In this document: positions 36,259-48,858 of the stretch, piece after piece
How positions within the stretch are numbered: position 1 is the first letter of the stretch
Layout: every line of letters starts with the position of its first letter
Origin: Inia geoffrensis
Lineage: Eukaryota > Chordata > Mammalia > Artiodactyla > Iniidae
Assembly: GCA_036417435.1 (NCBI GenBank)
Contig: CM070899.1
Span: forward strand, 172,947,494 to 173,011,493
Direction: 5' to 3'
DNA: 64,000 nucleotides
Notes under the pieces: model-generated
Told to the model about the DNA's origin: nothing
Databases searched by the model: none
Seen by the model: only the letters and a program-made list of their open reading frames with translations
Position numbers and translations under genes: made by a program

Positions 36259-36422
36259 CAAAAAAAAAAAAAAAAGGGAGTGGACTTGCCTGACGGACCA
36301 GTGGTTAAGACTCCAGGCTTCCACTGCAGGAGGTGTAGGTTCGATCCCTGGTTAGGGAACTAAGATCCCCTATGCCACACAGCATGGAAAAACAAAAAAA
36401 ACAAAACAACAACAACAACAAC
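36259..36422 (+). mobile_element. Short tRNA-derived SINE with A-run at both ends
   Basis: The head ggacttgcctgacggaccagtgg and body end atgccacacagcatgg, followed by an A/CAA-rich tail. The duplication aaaaacccagcaag lies at 36245-36258 and 36423-36436. Unusually, about 16 A residues (from 36260) separate the left duplication from the SINE head. Confidence 0.88.
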
Positions 36423-36581
36423 AAAAACCCAGCAAGTGATTTTGTGTGTATCAACAAATTGATTCTAAACTTTAAATGAAAAGGCAACAGATCCAAAGAA
36501 TAGAATACAATACTGAAGAACAAAGTTGGGAGGAGTGACACTATCCAACTTCAAAAACTTACTATAAAGTTACAGTAATCA

Positions 36582-36901
36582 GGGGCTTCCCTGGTGGCGC
36601 AGTGGTTGAGAATCTGCCTGCTAATGCAGGGGACATGGGTTTGAGCCCTTGTCTGGGAGGATCCCACATGCCGCGGAGCAACTAGGCCCGTGAGCCACAA
36701 CTACTGAGCCTGCGTGTCTGGAGCCTGTGCTCCGCAACAAGAGAGACTGCGATAGTGAGAGGCCCGTGCACTGCAATGAAGAGTGGCCCCTGCTTGCCAC
36801 AACTAGAGAAAGCCCTCGCACAGAAACGAAGACCCAACAGAGCAAAAATTAATTAATTAATTAATAAACTCCTACTCCCAACATCTTCCAAAAAAAAAAA
36901 A
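36582..36901 (+). mobile_element. CHR-type SINE, long form
   Basis: Head gggcttccctggtggcgcagtgg, body with gccacaactactgagcctgcg, (aatt)n tail and a final poly-A. The 16-bp duplication aaagttacagtaatca is at 36566-36581 and 36902-36917. Confidence 0.94.
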
Positions 36902-38440
36902 AAAGTTACAGTAATCAAGACAGTATGGTATTGGCAAAGAACAGAAAAACAGATCAATGGAACATAACAGAGATCCCAGAAATAGGCCCACACAAATACA
37001 GCCAACTGATTTTTGGCAAAGAAACAAAGGCAATTCAATGGAGAAAGGTTAGTCTTTTTAACAAATAGTGCTAGAAAAACTGTACATTCACACGCAAGAA
37101 AAATTAATTTAGACACAGACTCAATTCAAAATGGATCATAGATTTAAATATAAGAGGCAAAGCTATGAAATTTCTAGAAAATAACATAGGAAAAAGTCCA
37201 GGTTACATTGGGTTTGAAGATGACTTTTAGGCACAACAACAAAAGCATAATCCATGAAAGAAAATTTCAACTTCATTAAAATTCAAAACTTCTGCTCTGC
37301 AAAAGACACTGTTAAGAGAATGAAAATATAAACCACAGACTGAGAAAAACATCTTTGCAAAACACATATCTGATGAAGAACTTGTGTCAAAGATATACAA
37401 AAAAACTCTTAAAACTCAACAATAAGGAAGCAAATGATCCCATTTAAAAATAGGTAAAAGATCTGAACAAATACCTCACCAAAGATATACAGATGGCAAA
37501 TAAACATATGAGAGGATGCTCAACATTATATATCATTAGGGAATCACAAATTAAAACAATGAGATAAAATTTAATTTAATTTAAAAAATGATATAACACT
37601 ATGCACCTTTTAGAATGTCTTAAATCCAAAACTCTGACATCAAATGCTGACAAAGATGTAGAGCACCAGAAATTCTCATGCTCGTTTCTAGTAAAAATGC
37701 AAAATGATACAGTCCCTGTGCAAGACAGCTTGGCAATTTCTTACAAAACTAAACATACTTTTACTATATGATCTAACAATTGTACTCCTTAGTATCTACC
37801 CAAATGAACTGAAAAACTTTTGTCTGTAGAAACACCTTTGTTTATAGTAGCTTTATTCATAATTGCAAAAACTTTGAAGCAACATAGATGTCTTTCAACA
37901 GATGAATAGATAAACTATGGTACATCCATACAACAGATTACTATTCCACAATAAAAATAAATGAGCTATAAAAGCATAAAAAGACATGGAGAAACCTTAA
38001 ATGCGTATTGCTAAGTAAAAGAAAGACTGCATAATTTCAAATATATGATATTCTCAAAAAGGCAATATTCTAGAGACAACAAAAAGATTAGTGGTTACCA
38101 GGGATTCAGTGGATGCAGGGAGAGATGAATAGGTAGAACATGGGATTTTCAGGGCAGTGAAACTATTCTGTATGATATTGTAATGGTGAATACATGACAT
38201 TTTGCATTTGTCACAATCCATAGAACTGTATGACACAAAGATTGAACCCAATGTAAACTATGGACTTTAGTTACTAATAATGTATAAATAGTGGTTTATC
38301 AGTTTTAACCAATGTACCACACTAATGCAAAATTTAATAACAGAGGAAATTTTGTGTGGGGTGGAAAATGGGTATATGGAAACTCTGTACATTCTGCTCA
38401 ATTTTTCTATAGACCTAAAACTTCTCTAAAACAAGAGTTC

Positions 38441-40560
38441 ATTAATTATGAAATGAAGCAACATCAAGATTAAATGATAGTACAAAAAACAATGAAATTC
38501 AAAGGTAGCTTTTGTCTTATTGATTAGGCTATGGAATCTAATAGAATTTAGGGAATGAGAAGGGAAGAACAGAATAAAATTTCACCGGAGAAGATGAAAA
38601 AGGGTACTTTTAAGAGAAAAAGAGTATACAAGTGAACAGGCAGTACTGAGAAAGAGTAGACATATACCAGTGGAGCCCAGGGACTGAGACAGCTGCCATG
38701 GGAAAAGAAACTGAGGAATTTGCAAAAGGGTTTTCTCCACAGTGTACAATGTAACCCTGTCCTCTGCTTCCCTTAAAAATTACGAGTAAAATTTCTACTA
38801 TTATACTTTATTATTTTAGAACTTGGTTTTGTGATTGGACAATGTGTTCCACTGGCCTATAAGTGGGCACAGAGACTTCTGTTTTTGTCCATGATATCTC
38901 ATCAGGGACCAGAGTTACCTTTTCACTTTAAACCAATTAAAAACTGGACAAAATATATAAAACAGCAATATTCAGACACTGGAAAACAGAAGGTGCAATG
39001 CAGTAATTCCTCACAGAAGGAAAACAAAGGATGGCTCTATGATGACCCCAGCTTACTGCCTGGAGTTTCCAGGCCACAGCATAAGGAAGGGAAACCCAGA
39101 CAAAGTTTACTGGTTTCCATGAGTTCAGAGACAAAGTTGAGAGTCTGGGGAGGCCAAAGCAGCTAGAATTCACAGAGTATTAGATGGAAGACAGCTGCAC
39201 AGATTGAGGGAGAGAGAGCTGCACAGATGTGCAGAGGGTTCCTCTTGATGCAGAGAGAGGCTTTTACTATCTACTCCAAAGCTCTAGGCACCTTTCTACC
39301 CCACCTAGTCAGGCAGGGCTGCCTCAGATCAGAAGCCTCTATAGGTCTTGGGAGTAACGTAGAATGTATAGCTACCCTTCATTTAAACATGACAACGTTA
39401 GGGTTTAAAGCTGAATTTGAAAGAGGGAAGGATTTCCATCAACTTTTTTCAACCAAATCTTATTTTCTACCTCTAAAAATATATTCCACAGCATACATTA
39501 CATGATTGTTTCAAAATTCTCTCCAGTATTAAGATATAAGCAAGGCAGTTTCTCCTTTCTGTTGACAAGTAGTCAGAAGTTTGAGTTCTAGAAGTTTGAG
39601 TTTTAGCAGCTCTTTATATTCACGAACTGATAGGTACTCAGCTGCGGTCAAACCACCAGTATATATGAGATAATCTATAATTCATAGTAACAAGATGTGC
39701 AAATTACCTCTTAAATTTATCACTGCTCCACCTCAAAGGCCTACCACTTCTGAAACATTTTTGTAGCATATTCTTATCACAATAAAAAATCCTCCATTCC
39801 TAGTAATAACATGTTACTCTTTAAAAATGAGTCTATTTTTGGTAGCAAGTAGCTAACTAGGAATTTCAGTATTTGCTTGATCGCCAGCTCAACTGTATGG
39901 CTCCAAACTCCAGGGAATTTATGTTGTAACTTCATAATTATTATTTTAAATTATAGAAAATTATAGAAATTAATACACTCAACAGAAGTTATTAATACAA
40001 AGATGCTTAATGAGTGGAAACTTACGTGGCTCAGTTGCAGAAACACCTGTAATTTCTTCAGTTGAGTGTGTTTTTATGAATTCTGAAATAAGTGAATTTG
40101 TCATGAGTTTCAATATGAATTATATTTATTAACTGAGTTTAAATTTTATAGTTTTTATTTTAATAGCTCATTCAAGAGAACAAAAATTTTAAGAAAAACA
40201 ACTGAGCTGTCTACAACTGTAGACCCTCCCAATCAGGCAACAAAGTGTAACAACTAAAAAAACGCGTGTAACAACTGAGTGATATGAACTCATCATTTTC
40301 TCAACAAAACTTGTTTTTCCTTTTATATTCCCCTAGTTAATGTTACCATCATCTAATCTCCCTTCCTTTCATATCCAATCACCATGTTTTGCCAATTTTA
40401 TCCAGTAAATATTTCTCAAATCTTCCCCCTTTCCTCTCTTTACTTGTGCTCTAACATAGGTACTTATCACACATTTAAGGTACAGCAGTAACTTCCATCT
40501 CCTACTCCCAATCCCCAAATCTAGCTTCTCAATGTGGCCAGAATCATCTCTCTAAAGTAA
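38441..40560. other. Intron around exon E; no other gene
   Basis: Apart from exon E (40026-40082) I recognise nothing here. A 111-codon ORF at 38831-39166 has no family resemblance I know and no splice or promoter context; it is probably chance. Confidence 0.5.
40026..40082 (-). CDS. CCDC7: CCDC7 exon E (57 nt)
   Basis: Completing the G of exon D, this exon reads EFIKTHSTEEITGVSATEP plus one base (C). The acceptor is atttcag and the donor is gtaagt. The motif EFIKTHSTEE followed by VSATEP is nearly identical to human CCDC7 as remembered. It enters and leaves in phase 1, so it is a symmetric exon and a candidate cassette. It covers about segment residues 94-112. Confidence 0.94.
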
Positions 40561-41045
40561 AATTCAACATGTCACTTCCCTAGAAAAAATCTTCAGTGAT
40601 TCCCTATTATATATGGGGGAAAAAAGAAAGTATTCCTAAAGCATTTAATCCCTCTGCCTAGGCTCGTTCTTATCTTACCCCTACCTATTACTTCACACTT
40701 TATAACCATTCCAGTGGTATTTCCCTATTTATGCTGTTTCTCATGCTATACCCTCTTCTTAAAGTACCAAATATCTCCCATCTTCACTTGACAAAGTCCT
40801 ATTCATCCTTTAAGGTTGCATAAAACCTAAATAACTCCCTCAGGTTGAACAAGCTGGCTTTCTATGGACTCACTGCAAATTACACATACATTTATCATGC
40901 ATTACACTATATTAAAATTATACATAATGTGCTTGTATCCTTACTATGTTGTGGATTTTGAGGGTAACAACCAAGTGTTATTCATTTTATACACTCCCAG
41001 AATCTGGAACGTAATAAGAACTTTTATTGAAAATATCAACTGCTA
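40560..41045 (+). mobile_element. L2 LINE fragment
   Basis: Text such as caaaagtcctattcatcctttaagg-type, 'gttgtggattttgagggtaac' and 'cagaatctggaacgtaataag' follows the 3' end of L2. It is strongly diverged. It lies between exons D and E. Confidence 0.6.
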
Positions 41046-41169
41046 TTGAATATTTCTGAATTTATCATTGTATAATTTTTATGGCTATAAATTTTTAAAC
41101 TTTAAGTCTCAAAATGTTGGTGCATTTAGGAAACCCTATAAAGGCTGGACTTGTATAAAATATTATCAC

Positions 41170-41231
41170 CTTCAATTTTCTGCTGTACAGTTTCATAAGT
41201 TTGCACTTCTTCTGGTGGAATTTCACTATCC
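41170..41231 (-). CDS. CCDC7: CCDC7 exon D (62 nt)
   Basis: Joined to the AA left by exon C, this exon reads K-DSEIPPEEVQTYETVQQKIE plus one base (G). The acceptor is ttaacag and the donor is gtgata, which is weaker than its neighbours. It corresponds to the human stretch with RPPEAVKSYEAV. It covers about segment residues 73-93. The entry phase is 2 and the exit phase is 1, so it cannot be skipped alone without a frameshift. Confidence 0.93.
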
Positions 41232-41559
41232 CTGTTAAGATTTCAATAAATAAAACATCCTTATTTATTATCAAAGATTAAGCATTTAAATTACACTTAA
41301 GAACTAGAATATATGCTCTAGACATATGCAGTTTGTAAAATAAAATTTAACATGTTCTTTAACCTTTATTCACAGACATTAAGGTAAATTATCTAGTAGC
41401 AAGAAAACAAGTAAAAAGTCAAACTGTGTAATTCTATGAATTCTGTGTATTCCATGAATATAATTAGGTATACCAACAACAACATAAACAAAAATAATAA
41501 AACTGTATTTGGTAGAAGCATGAGATTTCTTTTTACCAATGTATTATTAATGGTGTAAT

Positions 41560-41810
41560 CAATTGTTAAGAGCACAAGTTCTAGAGTCAAATTGCTTGGC
41601 TCAAAACCTGCTGTAAATTACCCACTTACTAAATATGTGGCCTTGGGTAAGTCACTTAAACTGAGCCTCAGTTTCTTCATCTATCAAAATTGGGGTATTA
41701 GAGTACTTATTTCATAAAGTATTACAGTTGTAAGGACCAAGGAACACACATAAAGTTACTAGGAAAATACCCAGCACATATCAGACATTTAAATTTCAGG
41801 TATTAATATT
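41560..41810 (+). mobile_element. MIR SINE
   Basis: Contains ttaagagcacaagttctagagtc, tggccttgggtaagtcactta and gagcctcagtttcttcatct, the diagnostic MIR core, and a 3' part with agcacatatcagac. Confidence 0.9.
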
Positions 41811-42424
41811 AATAAATGGCCTGAAATTAATTTCATGCCTCACAATAGATAGCTCAGGTTAATATATCTGAACCAAGGCTCTATTATGCAGCTCCCACTG
41901 AAGTTAACTCAAGTATCACTGCCTTCATTCCTTTAAGTCTAGTCATTGACAGATGGAGAGATCAATAAAGTAACTGCATAATAAATAGTAGCCTATCCTA
42001 ATTATGGGTACTTTCTATTTTAACACTGTAAAATAAAAGGGTTTTGTGTATGTTTAATGCAAAAAAAAGGTTGTTTATAAATGTAAAGTTTTACTTGGAT
42101 AAGTTACTATACTAGATATGGTTAGGGATAGGGGAACAAATGACTTGGAGTTGATTTAATTCAGGTATTCATAAAAATTACTCATATTTATTTACTGTTT
42201 ATTACATGTGATAGGAAATATGTAGATATGCATGACTGGTTCTGATCTTGAGGAAGTGACAGTCTTGACAGGAAAACTTACACATGAATGTTTAAATTAA
42301 AAGCTTATTAAGTTAAATTGGTAACTAATTATTGATTAATTCATAATAAAATTATTAGGTGTATTATTTGATGCCAAACAATAGGGGACAAGAAAGAAGT
42401 AACAAAGGAAGAGATCACTGTAGG

Positions 42425-42632
42425 ACGGGTTTCTCAACCCCGGCACTACCAACATTTTAGACTGGATAATTCTTTGTTGTGGGAGACTGTCCTGTGCATT
42501 TTACAACGCAGCATCTCTGACCTCTACCTAGTGCCAGTAGCATTCTCCCACTCCTAGTTGTGACAACCAAAATGTCTACCTACAAGTTCCTCTGGGGCAC
42601 AAAGTATCCCCCATTTGAGAATCATGCTATAA
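42425..42632 (-). mobile_element. MER20-like hAT transposon fossil
   Basis: The plus strand contains ggataattctttgttgtggg, actgtcctgtgcattttac and ttgtgacaaccaaaatgtct, between ends gggtttctcaacc and ttgagaatca. This is the MER20 pattern as remembered, in reverse. It is non-coding. Confidence 0.8.
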
Positions 42633-42918
42633 GGGAAGAGCTCTACCATGGCACTCTATCAACATAACACAGATCCACAAAGGCTTGACAGCAGTCAGAC
42701 CCAAATCTTAGTAGAATGCCCTGAAATTTCTGCTGGAGAAAGAGAAGATAAGCCTGGTGAAGAGTCTCCATGAGGCAGTTTTCCATTCCTGTCTTGTGGA
42801 AGACTAACACAAGCTCACTTCTCATCTGTCTCCCTAATTTCAGTTGAGCACAGAGCTTTCTACCCCTCTCTTCTTTACAGCCCAGTTGAAGCCCTCTGTT
42901 AAGACTATAAAACTGCAT

Positions 42919-42982
42919 ACAGCAGAAACTAACACAACATTGTAAATCAACTCTACTCCAATAAAAAATAATTTAAAAAAAA
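42919..42982 (+). mobile_element. Ultra-short L1 3' tail insertion
   Basis: About 50 nt of L1 terminus (acagcagaaactaacacaac, ccaataaaaaataattt) plus an A tract. The duplication actataaaactgcat (42904-42918) matches actataaagctgcat (42983-42997) at 14 of 15 positions. Confidence 0.88.
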
Positions 42983-42997
42983 ACTATAAAGCTGCAT

Positions 42998-43860
42998 GGA
43001 TGTAGTTTACATTTTGCTCCTTCATGGCAGAGCAACAAATCGCTTGTGTGGCCTGTCATCTGGTCCCTGCTGCTCTGTGTCGTCCTGTGGAACTAGGAAC
43101 ACAGGGAGCTGACACCATGCTGATCTTGCTCTTGCTGTCTGTATAAGTAATTCAACACCATTTGTGCCCACTGTCTCCGTACCAGCCTAATATTTGGAAG
43201 TATGACAAGCCAATCTCATAGCTGCCACTGTGCTGCCACTTTGGGGCTGCCTGACTGCTTGCCAATAATGTAAACAAAAGCATGTTTAAAAAATAGTTTT
43301 TAAGATACAACAATGAAAGGGGATAGAAAGTACCAAAGAAGTTTAGCAGAATGAATTGGAAAGAATTGGGCAGATTATGAAGTTTATAAAGATTATAACT
43401 CAGATCTACTAAGTGAAACATCTCAAAATATGAATTCTGTTCAGGCTGACTTCTTGCTAAGGGAGAAAAGGTCTGATACTCATATAGATATTCATATACT
43501 GGTTTGACAGTAACACTGAAATTCTCCTGATCCAATCAGTAAATAGCTCTGCCCCATGGTAAATGGGTAAATAGCCAATCAAGTGTCTGCCAACTGCCCT
43601 CACCCCTTGACCTTCCCAGGATCCAGCACCTAAAGGAGTAATCTTTAGCACAACAAATGGTATACAGAACCCTGCTTCACTGTAAATATTTATTCTAATA
43701 AGTTGGTGCCCATATTATCCTGGTTCTTCATATTTTTGGTATTACCACCAAGAACAAGACAGTATATGCCTGAAGAATATAAATTACATACATGCATACA
43801 TGCACACCATTTTTTTTCTAGTACAAAAAAAACTTTAAAAATGAAACTTTAAAAAGGGCT
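42998..43860. other. Intron sequence, no gene seen
   Basis: 43000-43180 (cttgctcttgctgtctgtataag) has an LTR-like look but I cannot assign it. The 127-codon minus ORF at 43152-43535 has no recognised similarity or splice context. Confidence 0.45.
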
Positions 43861-43862
43861 GG

Positions 43863-44078
43863 AGGGCTTCCCTGGTGGTGCAGTGGTTGAGAGTCCACCT
43901 GCCGATGCAGGGGACATGGGTTTGTGCCCCGGTCCGGGAAGATCCCACATGCCGCAGAGTGGCTGGGCCTGTGAGCCATGGCCGCTGAGCCTGCGCGTCT
44001 GGAGCCTGTGCTCTGCAATGGGAGAGGCCGCAACAGTAAGAGGCCCACGTACCGCAAAAAGAAAAAAAAAAAAAAGAC
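43863..44078 (+). mobile_element. CHR-2-type SINE
   Basis: Complete head, B-box-like and body sequence ending cacgtaccgcaaaaag with an A-rich tail. Flanks aaaaagggctgga and aaaaagactgga form an imperfect duplication. Confidence 0.9.
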
Positions 44079-44439
44079 TGGAAATAAAAGCAGAGTAGAA
44101 CTGTCAAATAAAGAAGGGAATAGACTAAGAAGGGCTGGCAGCAAAGCAATGGATAAAAATTACAGCAAACCAAGGAAATAAAGCTATACTAATGATTCCT
44201 GTTAAACTAAGTAAAACAGAATTATACATTTTCCTAAAATATCTGATACCATAGTAAAATGGTTTCTTGCACTCTATATGGCTGGCTAAGGGTGATTTTA
44301 TGAATGATTCATTACAGACAGGATATTAGAAATAACTGGGTAACTAAATTGGTTGAACAGAGACAACAGTATTAAAGAGACATCTTACTCCAAATGCATG
44401 ATTTCAACTAGGCCTTCAATATCACCAGGTAATCAAAAG

Positions 44440-46040
44440 ATATGTCCCTGTCCATTCACTCTTCCATTTAGTGACTATTACAAATCCTCATCTCTCTTCT
44501 CAAAACTCCTATCCTAACCTCACTCTCACCTGATAACCTTTCTTTCTACTTCCCTTAGAAGACTAAACCAACCAAAAGAACTTCCACAGGCTTCTACACC
44601 ACATCTACCCTATATCAGCAGCTGCACCCTGATACTCTGCCTTCCTACCTGGTTTCATACATAATTATCCAAGCCCCTATTCCATCTCCACTCACATATT
44701 CAAGGATACTGTCCCAGCAATTCCTCTTTGACTCTTTATATCATAAATCTTTTCCTGTCTAATGGGTCATTCCTATTAGCATACAAACATTCTGTTATTT
44801 TTCCTAACTTATAAGAGCCTTATTTTGTCCCCACTTCCCTCTACCTACTATGCTATTTTTCCCCCTTTTGCAGCAAAACCACTCCAAAGCATTGTCTATG
44901 GTTACTGTCCCCAACTGCCCTCTGTCCAGAGATTTCTCATAACAACTGCTCTTCTCAAGGTCAACAAATGACATCCTTTCTAAATCCACTGGTCAGTTCT
45001 TAGTCCTAATCTTCTTGACTGACCCACAGCATCTGACATCATTGACAGTCCCTTTACATAGCCTTCCTTCTTCATTTATCTTACAGGACAGCACATTTAC
45101 TGGTTTTCTTTCTGCCTCACTAGGTCACTCCTCATTCCCCTTTGCTAGCCCCTCCTTTTGTCCCAGACTTCTTAATGTTGGAAGGGCCCCAGGGATCAGT
45201 CCCTGGTCCTGTCTTCTCAATTTACACTCACTCCTTTCATGATATATCTACCCTTAAGTTCCATCCATATGTAAACGGCATCCCAATTCCTATTTTCAAC
45301 TTACATCTCTCTCCCGAACACCAAAACATATATGTAATGGCTCCCTCAAATACGCCTAACAACATTTCTGACAACTCAGAATTTCCAATATCTTCAAACC
45401 AGAACCCCTGATCTGCCTCCTCAAAACTTGCTTCACCTACAGCCTACCCCAGTGAAGATAGTATCAATTCCATCCTTCTGGCTGCTCAAGCCAAAAGTCT
45501 TGAACTCATTCTTGGATATTTTTCCTCTCACACGCAATATCCAATCCATCAGGAGAGTTTACTGACTCCACCTTCAAAGTATGTCCAGAATCTTGGGGCT
45601 TCCCTGGTGGTGCAGTGGTTGAGAGTCCGCTTGCCGATGCAGGGGACACGGGTTCGTGCCCCGGTCTGGGAGGATCCCGCATGCCGCAGAGCAGCTGGGC
45701 CTGTGGGCCATGGCCGCTGAGCCTGCGCGTCCGGAGCCTGTGCCCCGCAACGGGAGAGGCCACAACAGTGAGAGGCCAGCGTATTGCAAAAAAAAAAAAA
45801 AGTAAGTCCAGAATCTCAAAGCTCACCAACTCCACTGCAACCACGACCCTGATCTGAACCACCATCATCTCTTCCATGGATTACTGCAAAAGTCTCCCAA
45901 CTAGACTCCCCATTTCTACTCCTGACCCTGTATAGTCAATTTTCAACACAGCAGTCAGAATGGTCCTTTTGAAACATATGTCAGATCATGTTACGCTCTG
46001 CTCAAAGCCCTCCGCAATGATAATCAGAATAAAACCCATT
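44440..46040 (+). mobile_element. Long L2 LINE fragment
   Basis: Follows L2 ORF/3' text: gaccctttac-type region near 45050, ttggaagggccccagggatcag, gttgctcaag-type 'gctgctcaagccaaaagtct', caatccatcaggagagttt and cagcagtcagaatggtcctt. It is interrupted by a CHR-2-type SINE at 45594. Frames are broken. Confidence 0.85.
45594..45799 (+). mobile_element. CHR-2-type SINE in L2
   Basis: A complete copy with high similarity to the one at 185. The 17-bp duplication aagtatgtccagaatct (45577-45593) matches aagtaagtccagaatct (45800-45816) with one change. Confidence 0.94.
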
Positions 46041-46084
46041 TTTTTTAAAGAAGACCTAAAGAGTCTTCCATTTATTTCCTGTCA

Positions 46085-47789
46085 GGACCTTTTCAAGTTT
46101 GGAATAGTTTGAGATCAGGAACAACACAAGGATGCGTAATCTAGCCTCTTTTATTCAACATAATATTGGACATTCTAGCCACAGGAATCAGACAGCAATC
46201 AAAAATAAAAGGAATCCAAACTTCAAAGAAAGACTTAAAACTGTCACTGATTGCAGATGATATGATACTATATATAGAAAACTCTGAAGACTCCACCAAG
46301 AAACTATTAGGACTAATAATTAAATTCAGTAAAGTTGCAGAATACAAAATTAATATACAGATATCTGTTGCATTTCTATACACTAATAAAGCTCTATCAG
46401 AAAGAGAACTTAAGAAAACAGTCCCACTTGCAATTGCATCAAAACTAATGAAATGCCTAGGAACAAATTTAACTAAGGAGGTGAAAGACCTGTACTATGA
46501 AAACTAAGAGAGTGATGAAAGAAATTTAAGATAACACAAATAAATGGAAAGATATACTATTCTCATAGATTGGAAGAATTAATGTTGCTAATGTGCCCAT
46601 AATCATCTAAAGCAATCTATGGATTCACTGCAATTCCTATCAAGGTACCAATGGCATTTTTCAAAGAACAAATAATTCTAAAGTTTGTATGGAAACACAA
46701 AAAACCCAAAGAGCCAAAGCAATCTTGAGAAAGCTAGCAGTATCACGCTCAGTGACTTCAAACTATGCTATAAAGCTATAGTAATCAAAACAGTATGGTA
46801 CTGGCACAAAAAAGAGACACATAGATCAATGGAACAGAATAGAAAGCCCAGAAATGAACCCATGCTTATATGGTCAATTTTCTACAACAAAGGATGCAAG
46901 AATATACAATGGGGAAGAGATAGTCTCTTCAATAAACGGTGTTGGAAAAACTAGACAGCTACATGAAAAAGAATGAAACTAGACCTCTTTCTTACACCAT
47001 ATACAAAAATAAACTCAAAATGGATTAAAGACTTAAATATAAACCCTGAAACCATAAAAATGCTAGAAGAAACACAGGCAGTAAACTCTTTGACAGTGGT
47101 CTTAGTAATATTTTTTTGGATCTCTGTCCCCAGACAAAGGCAACAAAAGCAAAACTAAACGTGTGGAATTCTGTTAAACTAAAAAAAAAAAAAAAAAAAA
47201 AAAAAGAAAGCTTTGCAAAACAAAACAAAAAGGCAACCTAATGAATGGGATAAGGCATTCACAAATGATATATCTAGTAAGAGGCTAAAATTCAAAATAT
47301 ACAAAGAACTCATACAATAGCAAAAAAACAGTTCAATTAAAAATGGGCAGAGGACCTGAATACTCTTTCAAAGAAGACATGCAGATGTCCAACAGGCACA
47401 TGAAAAGAGGCTCAACACTGCTAATCATCAGGGAAATGCAAATCAAAAACCACAGTGAGAAGTCACCTCCCAACTGTGAGAATGGTTATCATCCAAAAGA
47501 CCAAAAAAATAACTGTGGGCAAGGATGTGCAGAAAAGGGAACCTTCATGCACTGTTGATAGAAATGCAAACTGAGCCACTATGGAAAACAGTATGGAGGT
47601 TCCTCAAAAAATGAAAAATAGTACTGCCATATGATCTAGTAATTCCACTTCTGGGTATTTTTCCAGAGAAAACAAAAAAACTAATTCAAAAATATATATT
47701 CTCCCCAATGTTCATATGTTCATTGTAGCATTATTTACAATAACCAGGATATGAAAGTAACCATCAATAGATGAATGGATAAACAAAAT

Positions 47790-47820
<31 letters not shown>

Positions 47821-48050
47821 TCTTAGAACCAGAAAGCAGAAATGGTGGTTGCCAGGGGCTGAGGGGGATTGGAGAAATGTGGTGATGTTGGTCAAAAAGT
47901 ACAAACTTCCAGTTATAAGTTGAATAAGTTCTAAAGATCTAATGTTTAGAACATTAGCATGGTGTTTACTGTTCATAATACCATTGTATTGTATACCTGA
48001 AATTTGCTGAAAGAGTAGACCTGAAGTGTTCTCACCATAAGAAAAAATAA
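46085..48050 (+). mobile_element. 5'-truncated L1 (ORF2 palm to 3'UTR)
   Basis: Starts in the reverse transcriptase region (gatcaggaacaacacaaggatgc) and runs to the 3'UTR. The remnant frame at 46166-46507 carries the LIADDMILYIEN motif, so the catalytic pair is retained although the frame is broken around it. It contains a 27-A run (47179-47205) and a (TA)14 tract (47793-47820). It is antisense to CCDC7, between exons C and D. Confidence 0.88.
47793..47820. repeat. (TA)n microsatellite, 28 bp
   Basis: An uninterrupted TA run in the L1 3' part. Confidence 0.97.
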
Positions 48051-48392
48051 CTGTGGAGGTGCAAAAAAATCACTGAAGATATTCTATGATGATGATTTAT
48101 TCATCTATTTAATTTCAAGACAGATAAACCTCAAATATCAAACATGAGTGTCAACAGATAATGGAAGTATTCTTGTAATCATTCATCTGAATCTTCCTCA
48201 CACCTACCAAAAAAAGGATTTTCTCAACTAAAAAGTACAAATTTAATCTTTGGAACATATCCCTGTTCCTGTGCAATTTTTAATGATGGTGTTCTTGAAC
48301 AATGAAGTATTTCACTACACCTTAAATATATTAAGGAAGCTACCTAATCAAACTGAGAGAAGAGTTTATAAGCCAGATATTTCAAAGCCAGC

Positions 48393-48545
48393 AGTGTCCA
48401 ATAGAACTTTCAAACAATAGGCACATGTGGCTATTAGGCACTTGAAATTGGCTAATGTGACTAAAGAATTGGTTTTTTAATTAAATTTAATTGAACTTTA
48501 ATTTTCATAGCCACATGTGCCTAGTCCCATTTCAAACTATTAAAA
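48393..48545. mobile_element. Palindromic DNA transposon fossil (MER3-like, tentative)
   Basis: The sequence gcagtgtccaatagaacttt ... cacatgtggctattaggcac ... atagccacatgtgcctagtc shows the inverted 'agccacatgtg' arms of a known non-autonomous hAT family. It lies about 150 nt downstream of exon C on the transcript. Confidence 0.65.
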
Positions 48546-48693
48546 ATTTCAAACAGGAACAAGCTGACTAGATCTTCTGATTTGATTTAGAAGCTCTATG
48601 TATAGTATAAAATCTGAACCATTATCTTCCATTCATTACTAATTACATACCTACTCTTACTGTTTAATTCTTTTAACTCTTACATTTTACTTA

Positions 48694-48858
<165 letters not shown>

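Larger units (their letters stand above)
34200..38440 (+). mobile_element. Old L1 ORF2 to 3' end with three nested insertions
   Basis: Diverged ORF2 (35020-36240 palm region, 'caggaataagacaaggatgttcc') and 3'UTR to about 38440. It is interrupted by a minus-strand L1 3' end (35371-35658) and SINEs at 36259-36422 and 36582-36901. It is antisense to CCDC7 and has no intact frame. Confidence 0.82.

Noticed and set aside
38831..39166. 111-codon ORF in intron E-F
   Set aside because: There is no family resemblance, splice context or coding bias; a chance ORF is more likely.
43152..43535. 127-codon minus-strand ORF
   Set aside because: It is on the gene strand but has no CCDC7 similarity, and the exon phases around it join without it.
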